Part shown: positions 10,196 to 19,847 of the stretch, piece by piece
Layout of the letters: each line of letters begins with the position of its first letter
How positions within the stretch are numbered: position 1 is the stretch's first letter
From: Aphrocallistes beatrix
Lineage: Eukaryota > Porifera > Hexactinellida > Sceptrulophora > Aphrocallistidae
NCBI GenBank assembly: GCA_963281255.1
Contig: OY725498.1
Coordinates: 2,418,001-2,482,000 of the forward strand
DNA: 64,000 nt
Reading direction: 5' to 3'
Made by a program: the position numbers and the translations under genes
Notes under the pieces: model-generated
The model's database searches: none
What the model was told of the DNA's origin: nothing
What the model saw: only the letters and a program-made list of their open reading frames with translations

Positions 10196-12510
10196 ATGGA
10201 ATCTTCAGAACACGAATGTCTATTATCTTACTTGTCGACCGACTCTTATCCTCATGGGGCGACGAAAGGGCAGAAAAGAAGTTTGCGTAGGAAAGCTTCC
10301 AAATACATACCTTGCTATGAATGACAATCTCTTCAAGCTTTCTGAAGGCAAGCAGCTTTTTGTAATCAAAGCTGACGAAATCCCTAGCATTCTTCGAGAA
10401 ACCCACGATAACATTGGACATCAATGTGCACGTTATTCATACAATATCGCAAAAGAACGATACTTCTGGCCTGGGATGTTGAAGCAGATCGGTTCATACG
10501 TGGACAACTGTGTTCGCTACCAAAATAATCAGCCTACTCTGAAAGCTCCCAGTATACCATTACAGCCACTCCCAGTTATTACAAAGGTGTGGTTTCGTGT
10601 CGGAATGGACTTCACTGGGCCACTTATTCACTCCTAAGGCGATACTACATACATATTGACGATGATTGACCACTTTACTAAGTGGATAGAAACGCGCCCA
10701 CTCAGATCTAAAGATGCGGAAGAAGTAGCAAGGGGATTATTCTCCTTTTACTGTAGGCAAGGAGCACCAGTTCAAATAATATCTGATAATGGGACAAAAT
10801 TTACGAACAAAATCTCCAAAGCGATACACGATGCCTATGATTGTAAGCTAATCTTTTCAGCCCCATACCGCCCTCAGACAAATGGGTTAGTTGAATCCGC
10901 CTACAAGGCACTCAAAAGATCTCTGGTGAAATCGTTAAACGAAAAAACCGAAAATTGGGCGCACTACCTGGAGGAAGTAACCTAAAAAAGGAGGTAAATT
11001 TCATGATAAATGGCTTGGACCATATCCAATTACTGATGTAACCCGTAACACAGTTCAACTAATTCGGAACAAATCACTTCAACGCGTAAAAAGATCTAAA
11101 GTTAAGCTCTTGAAAAGACCTTCAACTACTAATTCCACTGACCAAGAAGAAAGACCAACTAAATGTCAGAGATTAGCTGTCGATATAGAAAAGTCCACTA
11201 TCGAATCATTGCAAATTAAAGATTCACCACCTATTGGTGCAGAAGAAACCGTATTTGCAACTTCTCTTCCTGGGCCATCGCATCAGGAAATGATTAACAA
11301 ACTCACTTCAATGAAGAGTCAAAGTATGCACTCAATCCAAACGAATGTCCCGCTCTCTGATCTCCATCGACAGCTCAATTTGCGACGAGATATGAAATTC
11401 ATTGACTTATTCAATTGGCGAACTGACCATTACCCATCCACTTATCCAGTTAATAGTAATGACAGTCAGTTAGAAACCGCCTACGAAATGTCTAATTTGT
11501 TGGCTCAGTGGTATTTAGATAGATTTGAGGTAACAATACCAGAACACCAATACACATATGAAGATTTCCAGTTTTCTTCTCATTGGGCAAGGGGGAGAGT
11601 ATGGAAGATTCTGCTCCCTGTGGTTCAACAGTTGCTATTTACCTCGCACACTTTGCCCAAAAGTGATTGTATTATGCTACCTACGCCTGCTTCAACTGAC
11701 CTAGAAGATCTATGTGTAATTTGGGGTGGTCAATTCGAAGGAATTGGATTAGTCAACACTTGTCCTGTTGATAATTTCATAACTCTTCTAAGCTTACATT
11801 CTTATCAAATATCTGAAGCTCTTCGCTTATCTGATGTTTCTCAAACAAACAGTTTGCAAACTATGTTATCTCATATTGAACACCGTGAATTCGACGAATT
11901 GAGGATATGGCCTCAACTGGGAGTTCAAAATGTAAACATGCGATATGACTTTCTTGGTTACGAGGGGGCCGTGGTTCAACTGTTGACTAAACTCTCCCTC
12001 AACTTCGATTGCTACAAAGTCATTTTCCAGTGCTGGAGTTGCTGCTGTCAATCGGAGAGAAACTTAACTTGACATCTGTATTAAGATTTGAAGGAAATTG
12101 TCAAAATACTATTGATAACCAAATACAATCAAGCATTAAATGCTTGAAATGTCGCGATTCAAATGCCAATTTAGAATCCATTACCCAGGAATATGTTCAA
12201 GTTTCCCCTCTTATCATTCTTGAGGTTGGTCAGCTGCTGATGCTTCTCTGATCATGAAATTAACATTGAAAATCAGATCTACGTTCCTCACGATAAAGAT
12301 ATCTTACATTACTCACTACTGGGGTACACTATACATCATGGCTTACATTTCTCACTAAGAACCAAACTACAAGATGATTGATATGCATATGATGGTATAG
12401 AACGTCCGAAACTCAAGAGAGTAGAATCAAATCCTACTGGGCCTTCGCTTGGACGGATAAATTGCATTGTCTATGTGTTATCTTCTCGTTCTTCTCAAAA
12501 TTCTTAGTTG
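10196..12510 (+). pseudogene. Ginger-type DNA transposon: gypsy-like integrase with C-terminal protease-like region
   Basis: An ATG at 10196 opens an N-terminal motif (YLSTDSYPHG..KGQKRSLRRKA) like the YPYY region of Ginger1. After a frameshift near 10300 the integrase follows: zinc-binding HDNIGHQ with a single C (CVRY, second Cys lost), then D in GMDFTGP, D in ISDNGT and E in NGLVESA. A GPY-type module (KWLGPYPITDV, about 11016-11050) precedes a basic linker. The remainder (about 11110-12510) contains NTCPVDNF and, later, HHGLHF..DD-x-YAYDG, which look like the Cys and His boxes of ubiquitin or SUMO peptidases. Ginger1 elements are known to carry OTU or Ulp1-type proteases. Lesions include TAA at 10635-10637, a break near 10985, a frameshift near 12010-12070 and 12251, and TGA at 12379. 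No reverse transcriptase or LTRs are seen. Confidence 0.7.
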
Positions 12511-12639
12511 CTCATTATTTTATTCTAATGTGTGTAGTTCTGTCGAAAGACGAACATTATTTTCCCAAAATTTACTTAATTAATAGCAAGTTAAAACGAT
12601 AGAGTGATTGCGTAACAGCCAAGTAAATAGAATCATGCT

Positions 12640-12835
12640 AACAGGGATGACTCAACAATATATTCATAATAGTCAAATAAAGACTATTATGCTAGCAGGG
12701 ATGACTCGACAATATAGCAAAAGAGGGTGGAGTAAATCTGCAGAGGGGACAATTTCTGTCATGAACCATGGATATTTGTCAGAAATGGTCCCCCGGACCA
12801 TTTCTGCAGGGAGACAATTTCTGTCAAAACACGTC
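12640..12835 (+). repeat. Repeat E, forward copy
   Basis: This is the inverted counterpart of 8738-8935. It has an internal direct repetition (GACTCAACAATAT / GACTCGACAATAT) and a palindromic stretch around CCATGGATATTTGTCAGAAA. No coding is seen. Confidence 0.65.
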
Positions 12836-12854
12836 TATCCTACCGTTATAATCG

Positions 12855-13745
12855 ATATTGCACGAAAGATCACCAAATTTGCCAATTTTTAAAATTTTGA
12901 TGATAGTTGCATGCATAATATGTGAGGTATGTTAGTATACAGATTCTATTAAAATTTTTCCTTCTATCACTTCAAATGGCTGAGTTATGGTCGAAAACCT
13001 GAAATTTCTAATTATAAAAAAGGTGACAATGACGTCATAATTCCATGATGAGACAAACATTTTCGTCTGAGCTCAGAACCTAGTGGAGCCATAGCCAAAA
13101 AACTCCCACATGCCAAAAATCAGCTTTCTGTGCCTGGCAGTTTCTTCAATCAATTCGTTACAGATATATATATATATACGTATATAAGTATATGTATATA
13201 TAGTATACACTACCTGGCAAAAGTATTGGAACACATTCTAATGTGTGCCACTTTTGCCAAAGTGGCACAACCCTTTGAATACAATACTAAAAAGTGTAAA
13301 CATTGTGATATCAATAGAAACTGTCTCTCCGACCTCTTCCACTAAACCTTTGTTGATTTCCTTCAATGAGCCCGTTTCCCTGCCACCTGTGACACATATA
13401 GCATATGGTGGCTCATATCAGAATGTGTTCCAATACTTTTGGCCAGGTAGTGTATATTTATAGATTGATCGAGTTTTATTTATAAGGATATATCTGTAAC
13501 GAATTGACTGAAGAAACTGCCATGCACATAAACTGATTTTTGGCATATAGGAGTTTTGACTATGGTACTACTAAGTTCAAAGTTCAGACAAAAATTTCGA
13601 TTCATCATGGAAGTATGACGTCATTGTTACTTTTTTTGTAATTAAAAATTTCAGTTTTTCGACTATAACTCAGCCATTTAGGTGATTGAAGGCTGACGCG
13701 TTAATAGAACAGTATGTCCGATAATTATTTAGAAATTTTCAAATT
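12855..13745. repeat. Repeat D fold-back, loop of (TA)n
   Basis: The left arm (12855-13165) and right arm (about 13485-13745) are inverted copies. Landmarks are GTGACAATGACGTCATAATT and AATTCGTTACAGATATAT. The loop holds TA-rich sequence and a TA-flanked MITE at 13208-13452. Other D pieces are at 15100-15254, 19790-19835 and 34572-34998. Each keeps a TGACGTCA-type palindrome or a near variant. Confidence 0.7.
13208..13452. mobile_element. TA-flanked MITE, 245 bp
   Basis: The ends CACTACCTGGCAAAAGTATT and its near complement (ending CCAGGTAGTG at 13452) are flanked by TA (13206-13207, 13453-13454). The inverted ends extend through TGGAACACATTCT. TA sites and end style point to the Tc1/mariner group. 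It is not autonomous. Confidence 0.8.
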
Positions 13746-13752
13746 GCAATGC

Positions 13753-14808
13753 TTAATGAATTATAATAGGTAAGGTATTCATTTCGGTGAAAATATGACA
13801 CTGAAGCCCGCAAATTTCATAATTTATTTTATGACCATCATTATCAATAACCAATTGGCACCTCCTTGGCATCGAAAGCCAATAATTTTCTAGAAAATCA
13901 CTATTGATATTTTCCCACAAAGCGGTTAGTTCCTCTTTCAGTTGTGAAATATTCTTTGGACGCCTTTTTATATGATTGAGTTTAACCCAAGCAAACAAAT
14001 TCTCGATTGGGTTGATGTCTGGACTCTGGCTGGGCCAATCTATCTTCTTATTCGGCATGTTTTCCACCATCCAAGCCTTCGTCAACTTTGCTGTATGCTT
14101 AGGATCGTTATCTTGAACTAGGAACCAAGATCCTGGTGAAAGACATGAGCTTGAGCTAGCAAATGAACCTCTAATATTTTTGTAAACAATTCCGCATTCA
14201 GCATCTGTGAGAAAATGTACAAAGGGAAAGTCCCCATTGAAGAGAAAGGTAGGCAGCCCATATATGGATGGCAGCCCATATATGGATCTTCTGGTGTATT
14301 TTACGGTGGGCTGAGTTCTCACCATGCCCCTTTTGGTCCACATCCGGATACGCCCTCGACAAAACCAAATTGAGGCCTCATCGGCGAAAATAGCATGATG
14401 CCATTGGTCATTGATGTGTTCCTTTGCCCACTGGATCCTATAGAGTCGATCTTTTTCAGATAACAAAGGAACAGGTGTCGGGTAAGGCTTGGAATATTTA
14501 AGTTTTCTCAAGCAACGGTTCATGGTGTCTCTTCCTACTTCAACCGGACAGTTAACTGTAAGATTACGAATTGAAATCGACGGATTGAGGTTGACGGTCC
14601 TAGCAACATATTTCTTGATTTTAGGAATGAGTCTACCTGGTCTACCTGCGCCATTCTTGTGAACAAGAGAAGTTCCGGACTTCATTCGAGAATTCAGGTT
14701 GTAAACGGTGGCTATAGACACACCCACAACCGAACTAATTTCCTTCGGAGAGTGTTTCTTTCCTTCCAAGAGTAATTGTATTTGTCTTCTCTTGGATTCT
14801 TGAGACAT
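13753..14808 (-). CDS. Tc1-like transposase, intact, DD35E spacing
   Basis: The product would cut and insert a TA-targeting DNA transposon. It is 351 codons without interruption, close to the usual 340. The N-terminus has paired helix-turn-helix regions (KEISSVVGVSIATVYNLNSR), then a GRPGR hook. Catalytic residues are D in FADEASIW, D in VQDNDPKH and E in NPIENLF. I count 35 residues between the second D and the E, where canonical Tc1 has 34. A six-residue in-frame duplication (SIYGLP twice) at about residues 175-186 comes from an 18-bp tandem repeat near 14255-14290. It is flanked by repeat D. I could not define its terminal inverted repeats, so it may be stranded. It is the only uninterrupted transposase in the window. 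Confidence 0.88.
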   Translation of the reverse strand: MSQESKRRQIQLLLEGKKHSPKEISSVVGVSIATVYNLNSRMKSGTSLVHKNGAGRPGRLIPKIKKYVARTVNLNPSISIRNLTVNCPVEVGRDTMNRCLRKLKYSKPYPTPVPLLSEKDRLYRIQWAKEHINDQWHHAIFADEASIWFCRGRIRMWTKRGMVRTQPTVKYTRRSIYGLPSIYGLPTFLFNGDFPFVHFLTDAECGIVYKNIRGSFASSSSCLSPGSWFLVQDNDPKHTAKLTKAWMVENMPNKKIDWPSQSPDINPIENLFAWVKLNHIKRRPKNISQLKEELTALWENINSDFLENYWLSMPRRCQLVIDNDGHKINYEICGLQCHIFTEMNTLPIIIH

Positions 14809-15099
14809 GATGATAAAAATAACTAGTCTATACTACAGAGAATGTCAATGAATTAGAATAAACTAAAAAATGATATGTCATTATGACGTCATGCTATAAT
14901 TTTTAACAAATATTTTGAAAAATTGAATAATATGGGTTTTTGCTCACTTAGTACTTACTTTCGAATAGAATAATGATAATAGTGCCTATGCAAACACTAG
15001 AAATATTCCAGAATGACCAGGAATTCATAAGAGTGAAAATTCTAAATAATGATCGGACATACTGGAATGTGTATATTAACATATCTCACATATGATACA
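14809..15099. other. No gene seen upstream of the Tc1-like transposase
   Basis: AT-rich sequence with one TGACGTCA palindrome (about 14884). It could hold the promoter and terminal repeat of the Tc1-like element, but nothing definite is visible. Confidence 0.35.
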
Positions 15100-15323
15100 A
15101 CTCTCATCCAGAGTGATGAGGACGTCATCATTACGCATCTAAATTTAAAAATTGACAAATTTGGGGATTTTTCGTGCGATATCGATTATAACAGTACGGC
15201 AGAGGTATTTAGAGATGTTATCTCCTTTATATTTAATCAATGGTAACCACAGGCGCCTAAAGGGCGCGTCCGGTGGACACAAAGTGTCCGCCAGCCGCAC
15301 AGCGCAAGCAAGCGAAGCGAGCT
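15100..15323 (+). repeat. Repeat D end with GC-rich module, copy 2
   Basis: 15100-15254 matches repeat D at 34880-34998 (shared block TTCGTGCGATATCGATTATA). It is followed directly by the GC-rich module (GGCGCCTAAAGGGCGC, then GGACACAAAGTGTCCGCCAG, then GCGCAAGCAAGCGAAGCG). The same D-plus-module junction occurs at 34998, so the module may be the D terminus. Confidence 0.7.
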
Positions 15324-15336
15324 TATATATAGTATA

Positions 15337-15516
15337 CAGTAGAACTCGGTTAGTACGTACTCAGGATACAACGTACTTCGGCTTAGTACGTACTCATTTC
15401 TGTGAACCAGAATTCATTAATTATATAGATCCCTATGTAATATCAACTCGTTTATTACGTACTTACGGATAGTACGTACTTTTTCCCGCTTCCCGGAGGG
15501 TACTTACTAACCGAGT
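15337..15516. mobile_element. Pogo-like MITE, 180 bp
   Basis: The left end CAGTAGAACTCGGTTAGTAC follows TA (15335-15336). The right end is the complement of ACTCGGTTAGTAAGTAC. GTACGT recurs inside. CAGTAGAA..CGGTTAGT ends resemble pogo/Tigger elements. The right TA flank is degraded. Confidence 0.6.
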
Positions 15517-16730
15517 AAAAAAATTATACCGCCTCATCATTTTCCAAAATATTCGAAAACTGATTATTCACGAATAGAAAGAGAAAGAGGTGATACAAAT
15601 GATGGATTTTAATATGGATTACTACAATATTATACCAATTTAGTTATGACGTCATGATGAGTCATCAAAGTCCCACTCTAGTTACATTTACTCTATAACA
15701 TAACCTTTCACACGCGTATTCTCGCAAGTTAGAAGCACATTCCCATCTCGTGTTTTTTTTTCTTTCTACTTTTCATAGATTTTTTTACTCGATTTATCAT
15801 TAATTATTCATAGTTAACTATATCATTTTTATCAATTTATTAATAGTCGAATATTGAGTCGCAATCAAATATTCGTGGATAGTTAGAGATAATCCTGAAG
15901 GATGTTGCAGTGCACATGCATTCCATTTCAAATGCGTTTCCACTCTGCATCAGGTACTCATACACCTTGAAATTTAAATTATACCTCTTTTGAATTGTCC
16001 AGTATGTATTTTGTGAGTAGACTGGTGCAATTTTAAATATCAGTGAATAATGTCAATTCATCAAAAGATTTTGAGACTGCTATGTCTTATTTTTGGAAGT
16101 TTATTTTTAGCATTTCTCCTTATGGAGAGAAGATATATTTTTATGCTACGAGTGTGAGCCGCTCAATGTTCCAGTAGTATTAGGTATTCGCATGTCTATG
16201 CATGATGATTGCTTTTACCTAGCTACTCAGAAAATAAACTGGATTACATCATTGTTGTGTATTTTTTGATTTTCATCACAATTTGTGGGCAAAGGCTTCT
16301 CATAGTAACTATAGTGGAGTATGGTCAACTCTCTTATATTAAACTTTTGATACCAGTGAAGCTAAAGAGAATATCGCTTCTTCAGCTTTTTCAATTAGAT
16401 AAGCACTGTAAATTTGACTGAGATCAACCTTGTAAAACCAATAAAGATTTTTTTGCATGCAGATTTCTATCAACTCGGATAAAAGCCCGCAAAACCTCGT
16501 TTTTATTAGCCTCATGGGCTATAGGTAAAATATGGTTCGTCTAAACTTCCTAATATTGGTCAGTTTTATAACCCATATGCTACTAATCAATTTCCTATAA
16601 ATATCAGTGAATGACTACTTTTAAAAATTAATATAACGATATGTACGGAAATACAGTTTTGAGATAATTGATAAAATACATTTTGCATGAATATCTACCA
16701 GTAATATAATCTATTTCGACTTCAGAAATG
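15517..16730. other. No gene seen; short dispersed repeat F
   Basis: AT-rich sequence. 15560-15740 shares blocks with 29840-30030 (TTATGACGTCATGATGAGT and a CACTCCCATC motif), so a dispersed repeat is present. The rest shows no coding, splice chain or obvious inverted repeat. Confidence 0.4.
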
Positions 16731-18590
16731 TCACAAACAGTGAAAGCATTTAAAGGGAAGGGTGCTAACATCTACGCCCCTAGGAATTTCTGCTCAACAC
16801 TGGTGGAAAGATCGGGAACATGTCACACTGGACCCACTTCACACGGGATCATCTTGAGATTGAACGATATCTCTCCTGAGGAGATTGAATTTGATCACAA
16901 ATATCACAGTTACTCAAGTTACTTGCGTCACTATCATGGGCATCAGAGTCCGTAATATAGAATAGAGAGTCATCCGATTCGTCTGCAGGAATAATACGCC
17001 TTTTAAATCCTTTACCCCGCCTGTTTCCTCGTCTTGCTGCGAGGCTTGGTTCGCTTACTCTCCTTCATGGAGCTGCAGATCTTTTATTCTTGAAGTTTTC
17101 GGCATCAAAGGAACTGGATTGATAGCCCTTTCCTCCTTCTAACCTGAGGAACTCCTGTTCTCGTCGTAGTTTCGATGTTTTTTTGCCTGCGCGCTCGCCG
17201 ATCTAGATCCGACCGTCTGATATAGTTTCTTTTCCGTTGTCTCATAAGCTCCCGCTTACAGAGTGACGAAAAGGAAGTGTAGGAAGGATTGAGCTCCAGA
17301 TCTTTCATAATCCCGTAGAGAGAGACTTCATGCTCATTGAAAATTGTCACAGCCATTGCTGTACTGATGCTGAAACTCTGTGGAGGGATATACTTAGACT
17401 TGGGGCAGAAATTCCAGATCACATTGTGTAAGGACTCATTTTTGAGTCATGCCGAGGGTCAAGTGACTGCAGAACTCCACGCTGCAATAGGTTTGAAACA
17501 CTTCAGTTACTTTCGCAATATCGTTCGCATTCAGGTGGGTGGGTGTAGTGGGAGGTAGTTTGGATGTACTTTGTCTGCAGTTTGTCTCCATCTGCACCAT
17601 GAATCTTCGGGCAGTTGGTGTGGTCCCACTGATATGCGACAGAAGGATACCGACTGCTTTAGACAAAGTAATTGGTGAACTGTCTCGATTCTGTAGGACT
17701 ACTGTAGAAAAGTTTGAAGATACTTACTCTGTTTTGGGCTCTAAAGGTTTATGCTGCACGTAGGCATGTTTAGAGGTATTCTTCTTTATCTTGCATAAAG
17801 TCTTTCGGAGCCTTTTCATGATATGGGCCAAACATGCCCCCTTATGAATTGGAAGAGGGTTCTATGATCCATTGTACAGATTTGGTTATACGACTTCGAG
17901 TCCCCGTCGCCGATGAAAGTGTTATAGCATAGCTTTAGCATTTGAATCAATCTCCCCCAAATAATCTTTGCTGCCTCGGGTTCCATTTCCTGACTAGCCC
18001 CCCTGAAATTCTTCATACAAGAAACCTTGTGCGTTGAAAACCACTTCAGATATTGTTCCGGCTGACTTCCTTGTCGCTGTGCGAGCCATCGATTACATTT
18101 CTCGGTTGTATGGTAAAGAAGAACTTAGTCCAAGACTTTTCCAGTAAAGACAGCAATAGCTGACCCAAATCCTAGGTTTGAATAAAAGCCCCTCGTTTTC
18201 CACGGGCTATCAAAGCTTACCTCGGTATTAATGCAATCTCTGAACGGCGACGGGACAGAATCAATTTTCAAGTGTAGTTCTTCAGCGGCAACTTGCGTTG
18301 ACTCCTCTGCCTGAATTGCTTTCCATGAAATTTAGACCTCCTTGATCTGTTACCACGTTTCCATGAAGGGACTGGCGTGCTTGAAAAGGTTGGGAAATAT
18401 TGACTCCTGCGAAGATAGTTCTAATGTTGACAAGTGCGAAGTGAGGCCAGGGGTGGGTGGAGGTGTTGCTGAAAAATCGATATCCTGTGGAGAACTGGGT
18501 AGGAGTATAGAAATATGAGGGCTCTGAAAAGTGGAGCAGGAAGACGCGTCGATGGAATCTGAATTGACGTCCCCATGTTCCCAAAGTACG
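16731..18590 (-). pseudogene. Mutator-like transposase (DGDS family) with C-terminal PHD-like finger
   Basis: On the minus strand the order is: a weak N-terminal region (18590-18290); VSFDSPWKTRGFYSN (about 18220-18175), matching the catalytic VSFDGTWQKRG block of animal Mutator-like transposases; then GASQEMEPEAAKIIW and FIGDGDSKSYN (18005-17880); then WNFCPKSKYI (about 17418), the (N)VIWN.CPK block; a basic tail; an acidic linker (DESDDSLFYITDSDAHDSD); and a finger with CDIC, WVQCD, FHQC and FKCFHC ending at TGA 16731-16733. The last part resembles a PHD finger. Frameshifts separate most blocks and there is a stop after TGKVLD (about 18133). A sister copy is at 55025-56460. Confidence 0.72.
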
Positions 18591-18656
18591 TTTTCTTATT
18601 CAGAATCGGAGCAGTTTGATGTTGAAGACATAACTTCTTAGAGAAAAAACTAGTAT

Positions 18657-19195
18657 ATTGTAAGCACTTCCAAAAACTTTGCCTGACGTAAAAAACATCT
18701 AAAAGATTTTACCGTTGATTTCATTGTATTGCTAAGTGGTCAACCCTCTAATCATACCAGTTTTACGGTGACTTTTTTTATTATTTTACCCCCTAAAGTT
18801 TAGAGCCACTAAAAATTGAAAATTATTGGATGGTTTTTGATGCATTGATCAGTTTTTTCTACTTATTCGGTATTTTTAATTTATATCGACATCAAAATGT
18901 TTTGACCACTATAGTGATTATATAGTGCAAATATTTTAAATCTGGAAGCATTTGTTTACATAGTATGTTCTAAACTTTATTTTGTGTGACCGGGTGTCTA
19001 CCATTATGATGTGTTGGCGAAAAACGAAAAAACCCTACTTTGAGACGCGTTTCTAAAAAACTAGTAAGGAAGATCAAAATCGGTTTGGAATGCCTGATTA
19101 TTTCTACAAGGAGATACGTTCCCACGCTTAAGCTTTTATCGTATTCTGTAAGCCAAATCGATTTTTTTTCATGCCGGTATCCTTAAGATCTTCAA
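18657..19195 (-). repeat. Degenerate short family A copy
   Basis: The right side ends GCCGGTATCC-TTAA (19184-19197) and the left carries the TTTGCCTGACGT block that lies inside the other A terminus. The A body is mostly missing, giving a MITE-like version of about 540 bp. The left TTAA terminus is eroded. Confidence 0.6.
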
Positions 19196-19196
19196 T

Positions 19197-19600
19197 TCAT
19201 CGACTTTTATAATGTTTGCAATTCATTGATAACATAGCAATAATTCATTTTTTGTATTGACAGTATCATGAAATGTAAAATATACTTTTCTAAAGCTTCA
19301 ATAATTATTGTACCTTTAAAAGCACACAATCACCTTCTTTCTGTTTTTATTGGTGACTTTATCGGATATGAGTTTGCAACATTCATGGTCCAAATACTTA
19401 TATGAATATTAATTACATTTGTCAAATTTGGCAAAAGATATATTTACTTGAAAAATTATACTAGTACCGAATGAGACATAAGTTGCTTCCTTTCTATACT
19501 AAGGTGAAATTTGGGAGTCCAGTTGTTATAACCTTCAAGATAAAGCCGCATTTGATGAAATCGAGATCAAAAACAACGCCCATTTCTCATTTACTGGTTT
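19197..19600. other. No gene seen
   Basis: AT-rich sequence without a recognised repeat. The open frame over 19471-19839 crosses from this segment into A and D repeat fragments and is not supported as a gene. Confidence 0.4.
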
Positions 19601-19843
19601 TTAAAACTTTTGATGATATATCGAATGCAATGTTAAATGAAAGGATATACGTATATGATAATATATTGGTTCCTCGAACATCTCTTTGTCGAGAAATAAA
19701 TATTTCTCGGCTAATCATTGACTTTGTGGTAATACATTCGCTCGCTGGCAATGTGCGGCTGGCGGACACTTTGCGGACGCTTCGAAAAACTGAAATTTCT
19801 AATTCTAAAAAGGGTGACATTGACGTCATAATTCCATGATGAG
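19600..19843. repeat. Fragments of A, GC-rich module (copy 3) and repeat D
   Basis: 19625-19730 matches inverted family A (compare 6160-6270). 19738-19790 is a partial GC-rich module (GCTCGCTGGCAATGTGCGGC, then GGACACTTTGCGGACGC). 19790-19840 is a repeat D piece with TGACGTCA. Three repeat families are thus joined within 240 bp. Confidence 0.65.
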
Positions 19844-19847
19844 TTAA

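Noticed and set aside
10155-12510. Ty3/gypsy LTR retrotransposon or retrovirus remnant
   Set aside because: There is an integrase but no reverse transcriptase, RNase H, gag or LTRs. The N-terminal block and GPY module fit a Ginger DNA transposon better.
16728-16955. Plus-strand ORF of 75 codons
   Set aside because: The minus strand here encodes the acidic linker and PHD-like finger of the Mutator-like pseudogene, so this is an antisense shadow.
19471-19839. 122-codon ORF
   Set aside because: It crosses from unassigned sequence into fragments of family A, the GC-rich module and repeat D. A frame spanning three repeats is not a gene.
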